A stretch of DNA of 34,589 nucleotides, from contig OMYM01000329.1 in NCBI GenBank assembly GCA_900315225.1, positions 1 to 34,589 of the forward strand. The letters are read 5' to 3'. The stretch comes from an uncultured Erysipelotrichaceae bacterium. GTDB lineage: Bacteria; Bacillota_I; Bacilli_A; Erysipelotrichales; Erysipelotrichaceae. The notes beneath the pieces were generated by a model that saw nothing but the letters and a program-made list of their open reading frames with translations, was not told where the DNA came from and searched no databases. Every line of letters begins with the position of its first letter. The first letter of the stretch is position 1. This document shows positions 16,868 to 23,889 of this stretch, piece by piece. The translations under genes and the position numbers were made by a program.

Positions 16868-18362
16868 AATCCACCAAGCCAATGATTTCCTTGTCCCTTG
16901 GCCAGGCAACCTGATAGCCAAGCTTGATGACCTTGATTTCCCTTGGCTTGAGATCAAGCGTCCAGGTGACTTCTCCTGTCTTGTCATCCAGCATGCCACC
17001 GTCAAGCAGGATATCTTCCACGACAATTGATTTGTCACTGGAAACCGGAACCTGATCCCTCAAGACAACGCGTACTTCCTCTTCGCGATAGCTACACACG
17101 CGGATCTCATGCTCAATCTCCTTGCGTCTTTCTTTCTTCAACAAAGTCTTCGACATCCGGGACTTTATCGTCTTGCGTGACACACTGATCCTTTCATCGC
17201 GCCCCAAGGACAAGGTGAATGTGTCTTCCGTCATATCCGGCTTCAAGACAACTGTCCCTGCATACGCATCGCCTAGATACACCGAAGCCCTTCCACTCAT
17301 CATGATGGGAATATCGCTAGAAGCAATCTCGGCACACAAGAAAGCAGCCGACTCTCTGCGTGGCACCGCCGCAAAGCTGTATTTCGCGTTAATCTCGAAT
17401 TCCTGTAGATCCAGCAACAATCCATTGCTAGAGCTAGGAACGTTCTTTTTCCCTGGCAACGCATACTCTGTCATTGTATCTTGCGACACATCCGCCTCAG
17501 CATCAATGCGCTTCATCTGCACCGTGTCCGAGAAATCCGCCGCATCATCCGCTTCCTCCGCCATGGCAAATTCCGTTTTCGCCATCAACGTGCGTCCCCT
17601 GGCAAATCTTGGGAAATTGCCCGCCTCGCTTGCCAAGCGCAGGTATTGCGGAAACAACACGGGAAGATCATTCGATGAGGAAGGGTTTCCCGTATACAGC
17701 TTCAAAGAAACATTCTCCCAATCCTCATCCGTCTTGTTCACCGCATTCGCCCTTATCCTAAATGACAGTGGTGATTGTTCATCCTTGTAGCAAACCTCAT
17801 ACAGCGGGTTCCAGCATGCCATTCCATCATTGTATTCCAAGGACACCTGATAGCTTCCCGCCTGCTTTGCTACAAGATCAAGCGCAACCATTGGCCTGAT
17901 TACCTGCGCCGTTTGCTTGTCGTATTCCTTGGCCAATCGCCCTTTTTCCTTTTCCAGCGCCTCGATCTTTGCGTCAATGCCACCGATCTTCTCCGGCAAC
18001 GCCTCAAGATACGCCTGCATGTCCACCACAGGAATATTCACACTCCCAGCAAACACGCCATTCTTAAGCCATAGCTCTCGCGTCTCCCGCAAAATCTTGA
18101 TTTCTCTCTCCAATGCCGCAATCTTGCCCTTGATCTCTTGCGAAGCGCCATCTTCTTCATCCGCATAGACCATGTGGATGTTTTCTCCCTTGACGCCTTC
18201 CGCAAACATCATCTTGAGCGTATCTACATTCGCGTAGGAAGAAAGACCGTAAATACCTACCTCGTTTCTTCCCTCCTGTAGCTCCACCTGGACAAATCTC
18301 TTTGCGATACATCCATTGCGGTATAGGCTCACCGCAACCATCTTGGATTCATATTCCCGCAT
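16866..18362 (-). CDS. DUF4139 domain protein (MuiA-like), apparently cytoplasmic
   Basis: The 498-residue protein starts with a DUF4140-like beta domain (about 5-65), a coiled coil (about 75-165) and a C-terminal DUF4139 beta domain (about 185-495), the order seen in the mucoidy inhibitor A family. No signal peptide or membrane helix is present, unlike many relatives, so it probably stays in the cytosol or attaches through partners. Family function is unknown. AGGAGG is five bases before the ATG. It is the third gene of an operon after the DivIVA-like and signal-peptidase-like genes, 14 bases behind the latter. Confidence 0.85.
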   Translation of the reverse strand: MREYESKMVAVSLYRNGCIAKRFVQVELQEGRNEVGIYGLSSYANVDTLKMMFAEGVKGENIHMVYADEEDGASQEIKGKIAALEREIKILRETRELWLKNGVFAGSVNIPVVDMQAYLEALPEKIGGIDAKIEALEKEKGRLAKEYDKQTAQVIRPMVALDLVAKQAGSYQVSLEYNDGMACWNPLYEVCYKDEQSPLSFRIRANAVNKTDEDWENVSLKLYTGNPSSSNDLPVLFPQYLRLASEAGNFPRFARGRTLMAKTEFAMAEEADDAADFSDTVQMKRIDAEADVSQDTMTEYALPGKKNVPSSSNGLLLDLQEFEINAKYSFAAVPRRESAAFLCAEIASSDIPIMMSGRASVYLGDAYAGTVVLKPDMTEDTFTLSLGRDERISVSRKTIKSRMSKTLLKKERRKEIEHEIRVCSYREEEVRVVLRDQVPVSSDKSIVVEDILLDGGMLDDKTGEVTWTLDLKPREIKVIKLGYQVAWPRDKEIIGLVD

Positions 18363-18376
18363 GCCTTCCTCCTGTT

Positions 18377-18919
18377 TTATCTACAATTCCTAAAAACCGC
18401 CAGGATCTTTCCCCTGAAACAGTCTTTTTCAACCAAACCATATTCCCTGCCATCCACGCAATCATCCCGATGATCGCCAAGCACCAGGTACTCGCCATCT
18501 CCTACAGCCAAGGGAAACCGCATCTTCCCTTCCGCCTTGGAATCATAATATATCTCTTCCTCGACCACCCTAGCGCCATCGATCCACAACATCCCATCGC
18601 GCAAATCCACAATGTCGCCTTGCCTGGCCACAATCCTTCCCACATGTTGATGCCCGTCTTTTTCCAAGACAACCACATCACCCATGTTCCATTCATTGTT
18701 GCGCCTATCATACAGCGCAATATCCCCTGTGACAAGAAACGGCTTCATGTCATCACGTTCAACGACCATGACCCCGATATAGCAGCGAAACAACACCTCA
18801 AGCAGCACAACCACAATTGCGCATAGCCCAAAAAAACGCGCAACCTTTCGCCGCAACGCCAACGCCTCAATCCTTCGCCTGATCACTTCCTCTGGCGTTG
18901 CGCGAAGCGACTGGCTCAT
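18377..18919 (-). CDS. Signal peptidase I-like protein lacking the Ser-Lys dyad (SipA-like pseudoenzyme)
   Basis: A 180-residue protein with a cytoplasmic basic N-terminus, one membrane helix (about 28-52) and an S26-like extracellular fold. Fold motifs are intact: DDMKPFLVTGD in box B, GRIVARQGD in box D, LVLGDHRDDCVDGREYG in box E. But the catalytic Ser before Met is Asp57, and the catalytic Lys before Arg is Gly94. An active peptidase cannot be expected. From memory, the pilus-associated SipA of Streptococcus pyogenes has the same Asp/Gly exchange and serves pilus assembly without peptidase activity. No pilin or sortase gene is visible here. The ATG overlaps the upstream stop as ATGA. Confidence 0.85.
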   Translation of the reverse strand: MSQSLRATPEEVIRRRIEALALRRKVARFFGLCAIVVVLLEVLFRCYIGVMVVERDDMKPFLVTGDIALYDRRNNEWNMGDVVVLEKDGHQHVGRIVARQGDIVDLRDGMLWIDGARVVEEEIYYDSKAEGKMRFPLAVGDGEYLVLGDHRDDCVDGREYGLVEKDCFRGKILAVFRNCR

Positions 18920-19173
18920 TCTTCCTCCTCCGCGAATTTACGAAGCTTCTGTCTCGCCTGTCCATACCACTTCTGATACTTCAACAACTGGTTCTCCTTC
19001 TCCTCAAGCTTTGCCTTGTATCTCTCCTCCATTACCTGAAAGGCATTCCTATACTCCTTCTGAAGCAATTCCAGCTGTTCAAAGACATCCTTTTCATCCA
19101 CGCCAAACAACCTTCTCTTAAACTTCATTCCCTTGATATACAAGGCAATATCCTCCATGTTGCGCGATGGCAT
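18916..19173 (-). CDS. Small DivIVA-like coiled-coil protein
   Basis: An 85-residue, highly charged protein. A short head (KGMKFKRRLFGVDEKDVFEQL) resembles the start of DivIVA/GpsB domains, followed by a coiled coil to the C-terminal Glu run. The frame continues upstream, but AGGAGG five bases before the ATG at 19173 fixes the start. It is the first gene of an operon, and its stop overlaps the next start as ATGA. DivIVA-type proteins bind curved membrane and recruit cell-wall or division proteins. It may position the membrane protein encoded next; family assignment is moderate. Confidence 0.65.
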   Translation of the reverse strand: MPSRNMEDIALYIKGMKFKRRLFGVDEKDVFEQLELLQKEYRNAFQVMEERYKAKLEEKENQLLKYQKWYGQARQKLRKFAEEEE

Positions 19174-19216
19174 ACTCACCTCCTTTTCCAATCCACGAAT
19201 GATCATAGACGCTACA

Positions 19217-19244
19217 AGTATAACACCATCACTCGCCATGCCAA
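19217..19244 (-). promoter_or_regulatory. Strong promoter of the DivIVA-like / SipA-like / DUF4139 operon
   Basis: On the minus strand -35 TTGGCA (19239-19244), a 16-base spacer and -10 TATACT (19217-19222) preceded by TGT, so both boxes match five of six and the -10 is extended. It sits just past the stop of the sensor kinase gene. Confidence 0.75.
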
Positions 19245-19252
19245 AAGACCAT

Positions 19253-20500
19253 TTAAAAATCCACAAACACCGTGGTCATATTCCCTTCCTCGCAAACCGT
19301 CCATTTGTTTTTTTGCACGATATTCTCAATGATCGCATCCTCAAGCTTGCAATCGGCAAGAGGATTGATTTCGCTTTCCACCGAAAGCAAAAGCATTCGT
19401 CCTTGGACATTTATGTTAACCTTGATTTCCTTCCCACAACTATCCTCGCCTATCATTTTAAGCCGCTTATCGAGCATGGAAAGCAATAGCAAGCCATAGT
19501 CAATGACCGGGGCATCGATAACCTTGGGAGCCTTTCCTTCAACGACAAACCGAATGTCAGGATACAGAAGATGCTTGGCATCAAGGATGTAGTCAAGATA
19601 CAAATTGCCAACACAACTCCTTTCCTGCACTCCTCCGATCAGCGCCAAGGTCTTTTGCGCCAAATCATCGGCTTCCTCGATCCTGTTCTCCTTCACATAC
19701 ATATTCATAAGACCAAGGTTCTTTGCGATATCATGAAGATACCGAGAAGAATACTTGGTTGCGACCATATTGTCATGCAACTGGTGCAAACGTTCGTTCT
19801 CCTCGTTGATCTTTTTCTCCCTGGCAGTCATTTGTGCGCTGAATGTTGAAATCAGGGCGACAATGAGAATGACGATGGGCATGGAGAAAGCCGTGGCAAG
19901 ATTAAAATAGTATGACATGTTAGTGGATTCATTTACATCGAAGTGATAAGAGTTTAGAAACATGAGTATCTCTTGCCCGATGAAAACAACAACCGCAACG
20001 GTGACGCATCGTTTATCCTGAAAATAGAAAAAACCAGACCTTCTTAGAATACCGGTAAACACCAGGATGAACAAAAGCCCTAGAATATAGCAGATAAGCA
20101 TATCAAGATCGAGGGAATACCCAGGCAGCTGTACATCGACAATTTCAAGCAGCGGGGAGCTGAGGGCGTATGCGCGCCATGCCTGGTCAAGGCAAGATTG
20201 CGAATTGGCAAGCGCCAAGGTGATCAAAGAAAGAATAATACTATGTTGCGGGGTTAGATCGAGGCACTTATAGGCAAAAAGAACAAAAAACACGACTCTG
20301 ATGAACCTGAAGAACATCATGCTCGTCAGTATACTAGCGTTAAACAGGAAATGAAGCAAAAAAATGGCAACGCCAAAGAAAACAACATGGATCAACTTCC
20401 GCGAGCGTTTAAATCTTGTTGTCATGCCAAAAGCAAAGCAAACATCTGGAATCACCCCGGTAAAAAGTGTCTGGGGAATGAGGGAGGGATAATAGATCAT
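19253..20500 (-). CDS. AgrC-like sensor protein with degenerate histidine kinase domain
   Basis: A 415-residue protein with six or seven hydrophobic segments (about 8-222), a coiled linker and a GHKL-type C-terminal region. The phosphoacceptor region keeps a His (His256 in RYLHDIAKNLGLMN, normally RHDYKN). The ATP-binding half is badly eroded: the N-box expected as LLDNAIEA reads MLDKRLKM with Lys345 for the essential Asn, and no GxGL G-box is found before the C-terminal strand. Kinase activity is therefore doubtful. Its start overlaps the response regulator stop as ATGA, so the two are made together. It may sense a peptide at the membrane and act by binding its regulator. Confidence 0.8.
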   Translation of the reverse strand: MIYYPSLIPQTLFTGVIPDVCFAFGMTTRFKRSRKLIHVVFFGVAIFLLHFLFNASILTSMMFFRFIRVVFFVLFAYKCLDLTPQHSIILSLITLALANSQSCLDQAWRAYALSSPLLEIVDVQLPGYSLDLDMLICYILGLLFILVFTGILRRSGFFYFQDKRCVTVAVVVFIGQEILMFLNSYHFDVNESTNMSYYFNLATAFSMPIVILIVALISTFSAQMTAREKKINEENERLHQLHDNMVATKYSSRYLHDIAKNLGLMNMYVKENRIEEADDLAQKTLALIGGVQERSCVGNLYLDYILDAKHLLYPDIRFVVEGKAPKVIDAPVIDYGLLLLSMLDKRLKMIGEDSCGKEIKVNINVQGRMLLLSVESEINPLADCKLEDAIIENIVQKNKWTVCEEGNMTTVFVDF

Positions 20501-21174
20501 ATTCGCATCCTTTCCGCAATCGCTTTTCTCAGTTTTCTTATAGATCTGACACTGCTCTTGATCTCCTTGCCGGAAAACAAGACAACCTGCATATCGTTGA
20601 TCTGGCGGACAAAAGAAGGATTTACCGCTTCCTTGCGATTAAGCGGAACCATATTGCCCAAATCTTCCGCCACGGCTGCCAAGGTTTTGCTTTTGACGGT
20701 AAAGATATTGTCGCCTTCGCAATGGACAAGAACATCGCGCCTAGAGATCTCGATGTACTCAATCTTATCAAGATTGAAAAGATGTCTGCCTATAGAGGTA
20801 TTAAGTTCCACCAAGCGATCCAGCCGCCGTTGCTTGATGCGTGAAAGTTTCTGCTCAAGCACCTCTCTTCCATCGCTTTTCTTGAAATAGCCAACGATCT
20901 TGTAGTCAAACGCGTCTTCCATGTAGGCGGGAGAGTGGCTTTGAATAAGAAAATAGTCGGCGACAGGCAAAAGCCGTTCCAAGGCTTCCAACCCATTTTT
21001 ATCACCCGGCAGCACCACGTCCAATATGACCAAAGAATAACGCTTTTTTGTGACAAGACATTCAAAAATACTGTGGAAAAGATCAATGTCACAATCCGAA
21101 AAGACACTTTTCAGAGCATTAAAAGCAATCTGGCGATCTGTTTCCTCGTCATCAATAACAGCAAATCTATGCAT
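20497..21174 (-). CDS. LytTR family response regulator
   Basis: A 225-residue AgrA/LytR-type regulator. The receiver domain (about 1-118) has Asp8/Asp9, the phosphorylation site Asp52 in VILDVVLPG, and a Lys in GYFKKSD. The LytTR DNA-binding domain (about 125-222) includes IEYIEISRRDVLVHC and a late NRKEAVNPSFVRQI stretch, where the usual HRS..VN is altered but the VN is kept. AGAGG stands seven bases before the ATG. It is the first gene of a pair with the sensor and lies just downstream of the secreted repeat protein gene, a likely target. Confidence 0.88.
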   Translation of the reverse strand: MHRFAVIDDEETDRQIAFNALKSVFSDCDIDLFHSIFECLVTKKRYSLVILDVVLPGDKNGLEALERLLPVADYFLIQSHSPAYMEDAFDYKIVGYFKKSDGREVLEQKLSRIKQRRLDRLVELNTSIGRHLFNLDKIEYIEISRRDVLVHCEGDNIFTVKSKTLAAVAEDLGNMVPLNRKEAVNPSFVRQINDMQVVLFSGKEIKSSVRSIRKLRKAIAERMRI

Positions 21175-21202
21175 AACCGTACCTCTAGCTTAATGTTAAA
21201 TC

Positions 21203-21208
21203 ATTCTA
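21203..21208 (-). promoter_or_regulatory. Possible -10 of the LytTR operon, with flanking repeats
   Basis: The minus strand reads TAGAAT without a TG extension or a recognisable -35. Similar nonamers AATCTTAAG (on the -35 side) and AACATTAAG (after the -10) flank it on the same strand. This suggests a promoter that needs a regulator, possibly its own product. Confidence 0.35.
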
Positions 21209-21243
21209 TTTTGCTTTTCAACTTAAGATTCCCCCTAGAATCG

Positions 21244-21283
21244 AAAAAGCCCTGAACCCCAGCTCTTTGCATGGTTTCAGAAC
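21244..21283 (-). terminator. Terminator after the secreted repeat protein gene
   Basis: The minus-strand arms at 21273-21283 and 21249-21259 pair over ten of eleven positions, counting two G-T pairs, and are followed by five T. The other strand also has a T-run after the stem, so it may stop both directions. Confidence 0.6.
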
Positions 21284-21318
21284 TCTTTTTTTGATCGAAG
21301 ACTTTGAATGAGCCTATT

Positions 21319-22356
21319 CTATTTTATTCCCAAGGCAGCGCCTTCGATTTCCTTCCAATCTTTCGCAATAATGCCAAGGCTTCCTGTAAGACCAAAATAG
21401 CCACTCGTGAAGATGTCCTTGACCTTTACCTTCTTCAGCGAACCATCCTCCATGTTGTATGCCGTTGTGGATTCATCATGGAAACCAACAAGAACATAGG
21501 TTGTGCAATAGTAGTCTTCTTGTGCAAACTTTCCCATGTCGCCATTGATGACAATGAACATGCCTCTGCGCAACGCGGAAACAACCTCAGCCACCGACAT
21601 GAATTCCTTGTATTCATAGCCAAACTCAAGGGCAAGCGCCTGTAGCGATTCCTTTACATCATCGTCCTTGTTCCATGTTTTGGCTGCTGCCAATTCGAGG
21701 TGGGCGTTGCTGAGATACTGCTGCACAAGGGCAATGGCACAATCCAGCTGATTGTTGCTATTGGCTGAATTGACCTTGATCTTTCCTTCAGGGAGGCAAC
21801 TTGTGATATGGGCGGTATCGGGATCAACACCATAGCGGAAACGATTGAGTGTAAAGTCACTCTCCTTCAGCTTTCCAGTGATCTTGTCATAATAGACATC
21901 ATTGCCGGAAGAAGTCTTGTGCCAACCCTTGAACATTGCCCCAGTGATCTTGTCAAACTGATACCAACTGTTATTCTTCTCATACAGCTGCACACCCTTT
22001 ACCATGCGTCCCTGGCTATCGTAGCGAACCCATTTTCCTTCGGTGCTGCCTGGCTTCTCGTCTTGATACACATAGGGAAGCCAGACATCCTTTCCTTCCG
22101 CCTTTGCGCCATTGGCATCAGCATCGAGCCAATACCATGCATCGCTCTTCGGATCGTAAATCTCCCTGCCTCTTTCAACGCCATAGATTTTGTCGATAAT
22201 GTTCTTGGGGTCTCCATGAACTCCCTGACGGACACCATCCTCGTACCAATAGAGCTTTCCATTATACCTTCTCCACTCACATGTAAGTGCCTTTGCCGGG
22301 ATCATCGCGACAAACAAAGAGAATGCCATCCAGATAAATACTGATTTGATCTTCAT
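21319..22356 (-). CDS. Secreted protein with cell-wall/glucan-binding type repeats and a C39-like domain
   Basis: A 345-residue exported protein: signal peptide about 1-23, aromatic-rich repeats (GKLYWYEDG, KWVRYDSQGRMVKG, WYQFDKITGAMFKGWHK, DVYYDKITGKL) over about 28-165, as in cell-wall or choline/glucan-binding modules, then a C39-like papain fold (about 195-330). The expected Cys is Cys206 in QLDCAIAL. The usual GHYVLVVGY is replaced by CTTYVLVGF, so the catalytic His is missing or moved, and activity is uncertain. AAGGAGG seven bases before the ATG at 22356 fixes the start; the frame runs on upstream without support. It is a single-gene unit next to the LytTR pair. Confidence 0.75.
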   Translation of the reverse strand: MKIKSVFIWMAFSLFVAMIPAKALTCEWRRYNGKLYWYEDGVRQGVHGDPKNIIDKIYGVERGREIYDPKSDAWYWLDADANGAKAEGKDVWLPYVYQDEKPGSTEGKWVRYDSQGRMVKGVQLYEKNNSWYQFDKITGAMFKGWHKTSSGNDVYYDKITGKLKESDFTLNRFRYGVDPDTAHITSCLPEGKIKVNSANSNNQLDCAIALVQQYLSNAHLELAAAKTWNKDDDVKESLQALALEFGYEYKEFMSVAEVVSALRRGMFIVINGDMGKFAQEDYYCTTYVLVGFHDESTTAYNMEDGSLKKVKVKDIFTSGYFGLTGSLGIIAKDWKEIEGAALGIK

Positions 22357-22453
22357 GATTGTTCCTCCTTGCTCCGTAGTTGCCAGTTTTGTGCTGATCG
22401 ATCTAAATGCATTTACACAAGCGCTGGTTTGCCAGAGCTGTTTTCCTAGTAGA

Positions 22454-22462
22454 ATCATAGCA
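22454..22462 (-). promoter_or_regulatory. Extended -10 promoter of the secreted repeat protein gene
   Basis: The minus strand reads TGC TATGAT. The -35 position is only T-rich, which fits a need for an activator. The leader would be about 90 bases long. Confidence 0.5.
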
Positions 22463-22501
22463 AAAGATCGCACAAAAAAAAGCGTTTCTTTACGTTCAGT
22501 A

Positions 22502-22532
22502 TGCATGAGTGTTCAGAATTCTGCATGAGCGT
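22502..22532 (-). promoter_or_regulatory. Direct repeat, possible activator (LytTR) site
   Basis: Two 11-base copies, plus strand TGCATGAG(T/C)GT at 22502-22512 and 22522-22532, are spaced 20 bases apart, about two DNA turns. They lie about 55-85 bases before the expected transcription start of the repeat protein gene. LytTR regulators bind paired direct repeats at about this spacing and position. The repeat does not closely match known AgrA or ComE boxes. Confidence 0.4.
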
Positions 22533-22904
22533 CCAAAAATCCGCAAGAGATTCTCCATTGTCGTTGCTATCAAGGTTTTCATCACGCAAATGGCGCACAC
22601 AATGCTTTTGTTTCCAATTGAAACCAAGAGCGCAAGACATTTTTCTTCAAATCATTACAACTGCTTGAACGAATCGATTGCCTTTCATTTATTGAACCGT
22701 CGCTTCGTGGAGCGCAATTCAAGTCAAGCACAATGCCAAACATATACGTCATACCTGCTCCATTTTCTTGCGGTTGATCCAAGAATTTCGTCCCTATAAA
22801 CCAAGGGTTGAACAGCTATTTTTCTGTCATCCAGATATTGTCCAAGGGATCTTCCGCCACAAGAGCGGGGTGATGGCGCAATACAACATCAACATGGACG
22901 ACAA

Positions 22905-22927
22905 GAAAAAACCGCTGTTTCCAGCGG
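22905..22927 (-). terminator. Terminator of tmRNA
   Basis: On the minus strand CCGCTG-GAAA-CAGCGG is followed by six T, about 40 bases past the mature tmRNA 3' end. Confidence 0.9.
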
Positions 22928-22966
22928 CCTCTTCTTTTTCTGCGCACGTAGGCACAATATTGGCAG

Positions 22967-23318
22967 TGGAAGTGAGGGGAATCGAACCCCTGTCCAAGAG
23001 TCGCCCCACATTCAAGCCTCTACAGTTTATACCGCTGTTGGTAAGACAACAGGCATGACAGCGGTCTATCCACCTGTTGAATCTGCCTGTAGATTTTCAT
23101 GCATCCCTCACAGACATCAGGGACACCCTATCCGTTTTTTTACGCTACCTGTCAATGACGGCTACATGACAGGCAGGACGCTGCGACGCTCTAAGCGTAA
23201 CTTATGCAGCGAATGCGAAACTTGTGTTTCTGTTAGCGTTTATTTTTTGTTGGTGATATGGTCACCGCTCCACTGCAGCTTGAATCAAACGTAAACCTGT
23301 CGAAACCAGTACACCCCC
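22967..23318 (-). ncRNA. ssrA: Transfer-messenger RNA (tmRNA), one-piece
   Basis: The mature RNA is about 352 nt. The 5' end reads GGGGGTGTACTGGTTTCGAC; the 3' end has the T arm with TTCGATT loop and an acceptor strand CACTTCC that pairs with GGGGGTG (two G-T pairs), then discriminator A. CCA is not encoded, since the genome continues CTG, so it must be added enzymatically. The tag frame at 23202-23237 encodes ANRNTSFAFAA and TAA, ending in the usual hydrophobic-Ala-Ala degron. It rescues stalled ribosomes together with SmpB, encoded just upstream. Confidence 0.96.
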
Positions 23319-23345
23319 ATGACATGTATCGCTTGATACGTCTAT

Positions 23346-23374
23346 ATTAAAGCACATGCGAAATAAAATTTCAA
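23346..23374 (-). promoter_or_regulatory. Promoter of ssrA
   Basis: On the minus strand -35 TTGAAA (23369-23374), 17 bases, then -10 TTTAAT (23346-23351) preceded by TGC. Each box matches five of six. The transcript would begin about 20 bases before the mature 5' end, leaving a leader for RNase P to remove. Confidence 0.75.
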
Positions 23375-23386
23375 GCGTTTCGAGAG

Positions 23387-23418
23387 AAAAAGGAACCGTG
23401 CTTATTTCGCACGGTTCC
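23387..23418 (-). terminator. Terminator after smpB
   Basis: The minus-strand ten-pair stem GGAACCGTGC / GCACGGTTCC is followed by five T, starting three bases past the smpB stop. It separates the secG-rnr-smpB unit from ssrA. Confidence 0.92.
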
Positions 23419-23421
23419 TTG

Positions 23422-23889
23422 TCATCTCAATTTCAATGCTTTTTCCATTTCTCTCTTGGCATCGCGCATCTTCTCGCTTTCTCTCTTATCATGGAGATTC
23501 TTGCCCTTTGCCAAGGCAATTTCGAGTTTGGCTCTGCCATTCTTGAGATACATTCTCGTGGGAACAAGGGTGTAGCCCTTGGTTGTCACTTTTTTGTCAA
23601 GCTTTTGGATTTCATACTTGTGCAACAACAGCTTGCGGTCTCTTTCCTCGTCCACATTGAAGATATTTCCTTGCTTGTAGTGGGAGATGTGCATTCCCTT
23701 GATCCATGCCTCGCCATCTCTGATCGAGATGTAGGAATCCTTGAATTGCACACGGCCATTGCGCACCGACTTGATTTCGGTGCCAGTCAAAGCAATGCCG
23801 CATTCATACTTGTCTTCCAGGAAGTAGTCGTGGCGCGCCCTTCGGTTGTCAACGACTGTCTTTTCGCCATTAGCGTTTCTTTCCGCCAT
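23422..23889 (-). CDS. smpB: SsrA-binding protein SmpB
   Basis: A 155-residue SmpB of standard length. Typical stretches are RRARHDYFLEDKYECGIAL, TGTEIKSVRNGRV, DSYISIRDGEAWIKGMHIS and the basic C-terminal tail that enters the ribosome mRNA channel. It binds the tRNA-like part of tmRNA. GGAGGG six bases before the ATG at 23889 sets the start; the same frame runs far upstream inside rnr but only as an out-of-frame shadow. It overlaps the rnr 3' end by 20 bases. Confidence 0.97.
   Translation of the reverse strand: MAERNANGEKTVVDNRRARHDYFLEDKYECGIALTGTEIKSVRNGRVQFKDSYISIRDGEAWIKGMHISHYKQGNIFNVDEERDRKLLLHKYEIQKLDKKVTTKGYTLVPTRMYLKNGRAKLEIALAKGKNLHDKRESEKMRDAKREMEKALKLR

Larger units (their letters stand above)
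22357..22904. other. Non-coding gap of about 550 bases upstream of the repeat protein gene
   Basis: I see no supportable gene here. Frames of 60-96 codons exist on both strands but lack ribosome binding sites and family resemblance. The part from 22357 to 22450 is the leader of the repeat protein gene. A weak hairpin with a nine-T run on the minus strand lies near 22480-22495. The rest may be decayed sequence beside ssrA, a common integration site, but no att duplication is visible. Confidence 0.5.

Noticed and set aside
22357-22474. Longer N-terminus for the secreted repeat protein
   Set aside because: AAGGAGG and a proper signal peptide define the ATG at 22356; the extension crosses the likely promoter.
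22582-22782. A 66-codon minus-strand frame between tmRNA and the repeat protein gene
   Set aside because: It starts with TTG, has no ribosome binding site and resembles no family I know. A faint likeness to a transposase fragment did not hold up.
22905-23318. Integrated element at the tmRNA 3' end
   Set aside because: No integrase gene, no repeated 3' end of ssrA and no change in gene style nearby.
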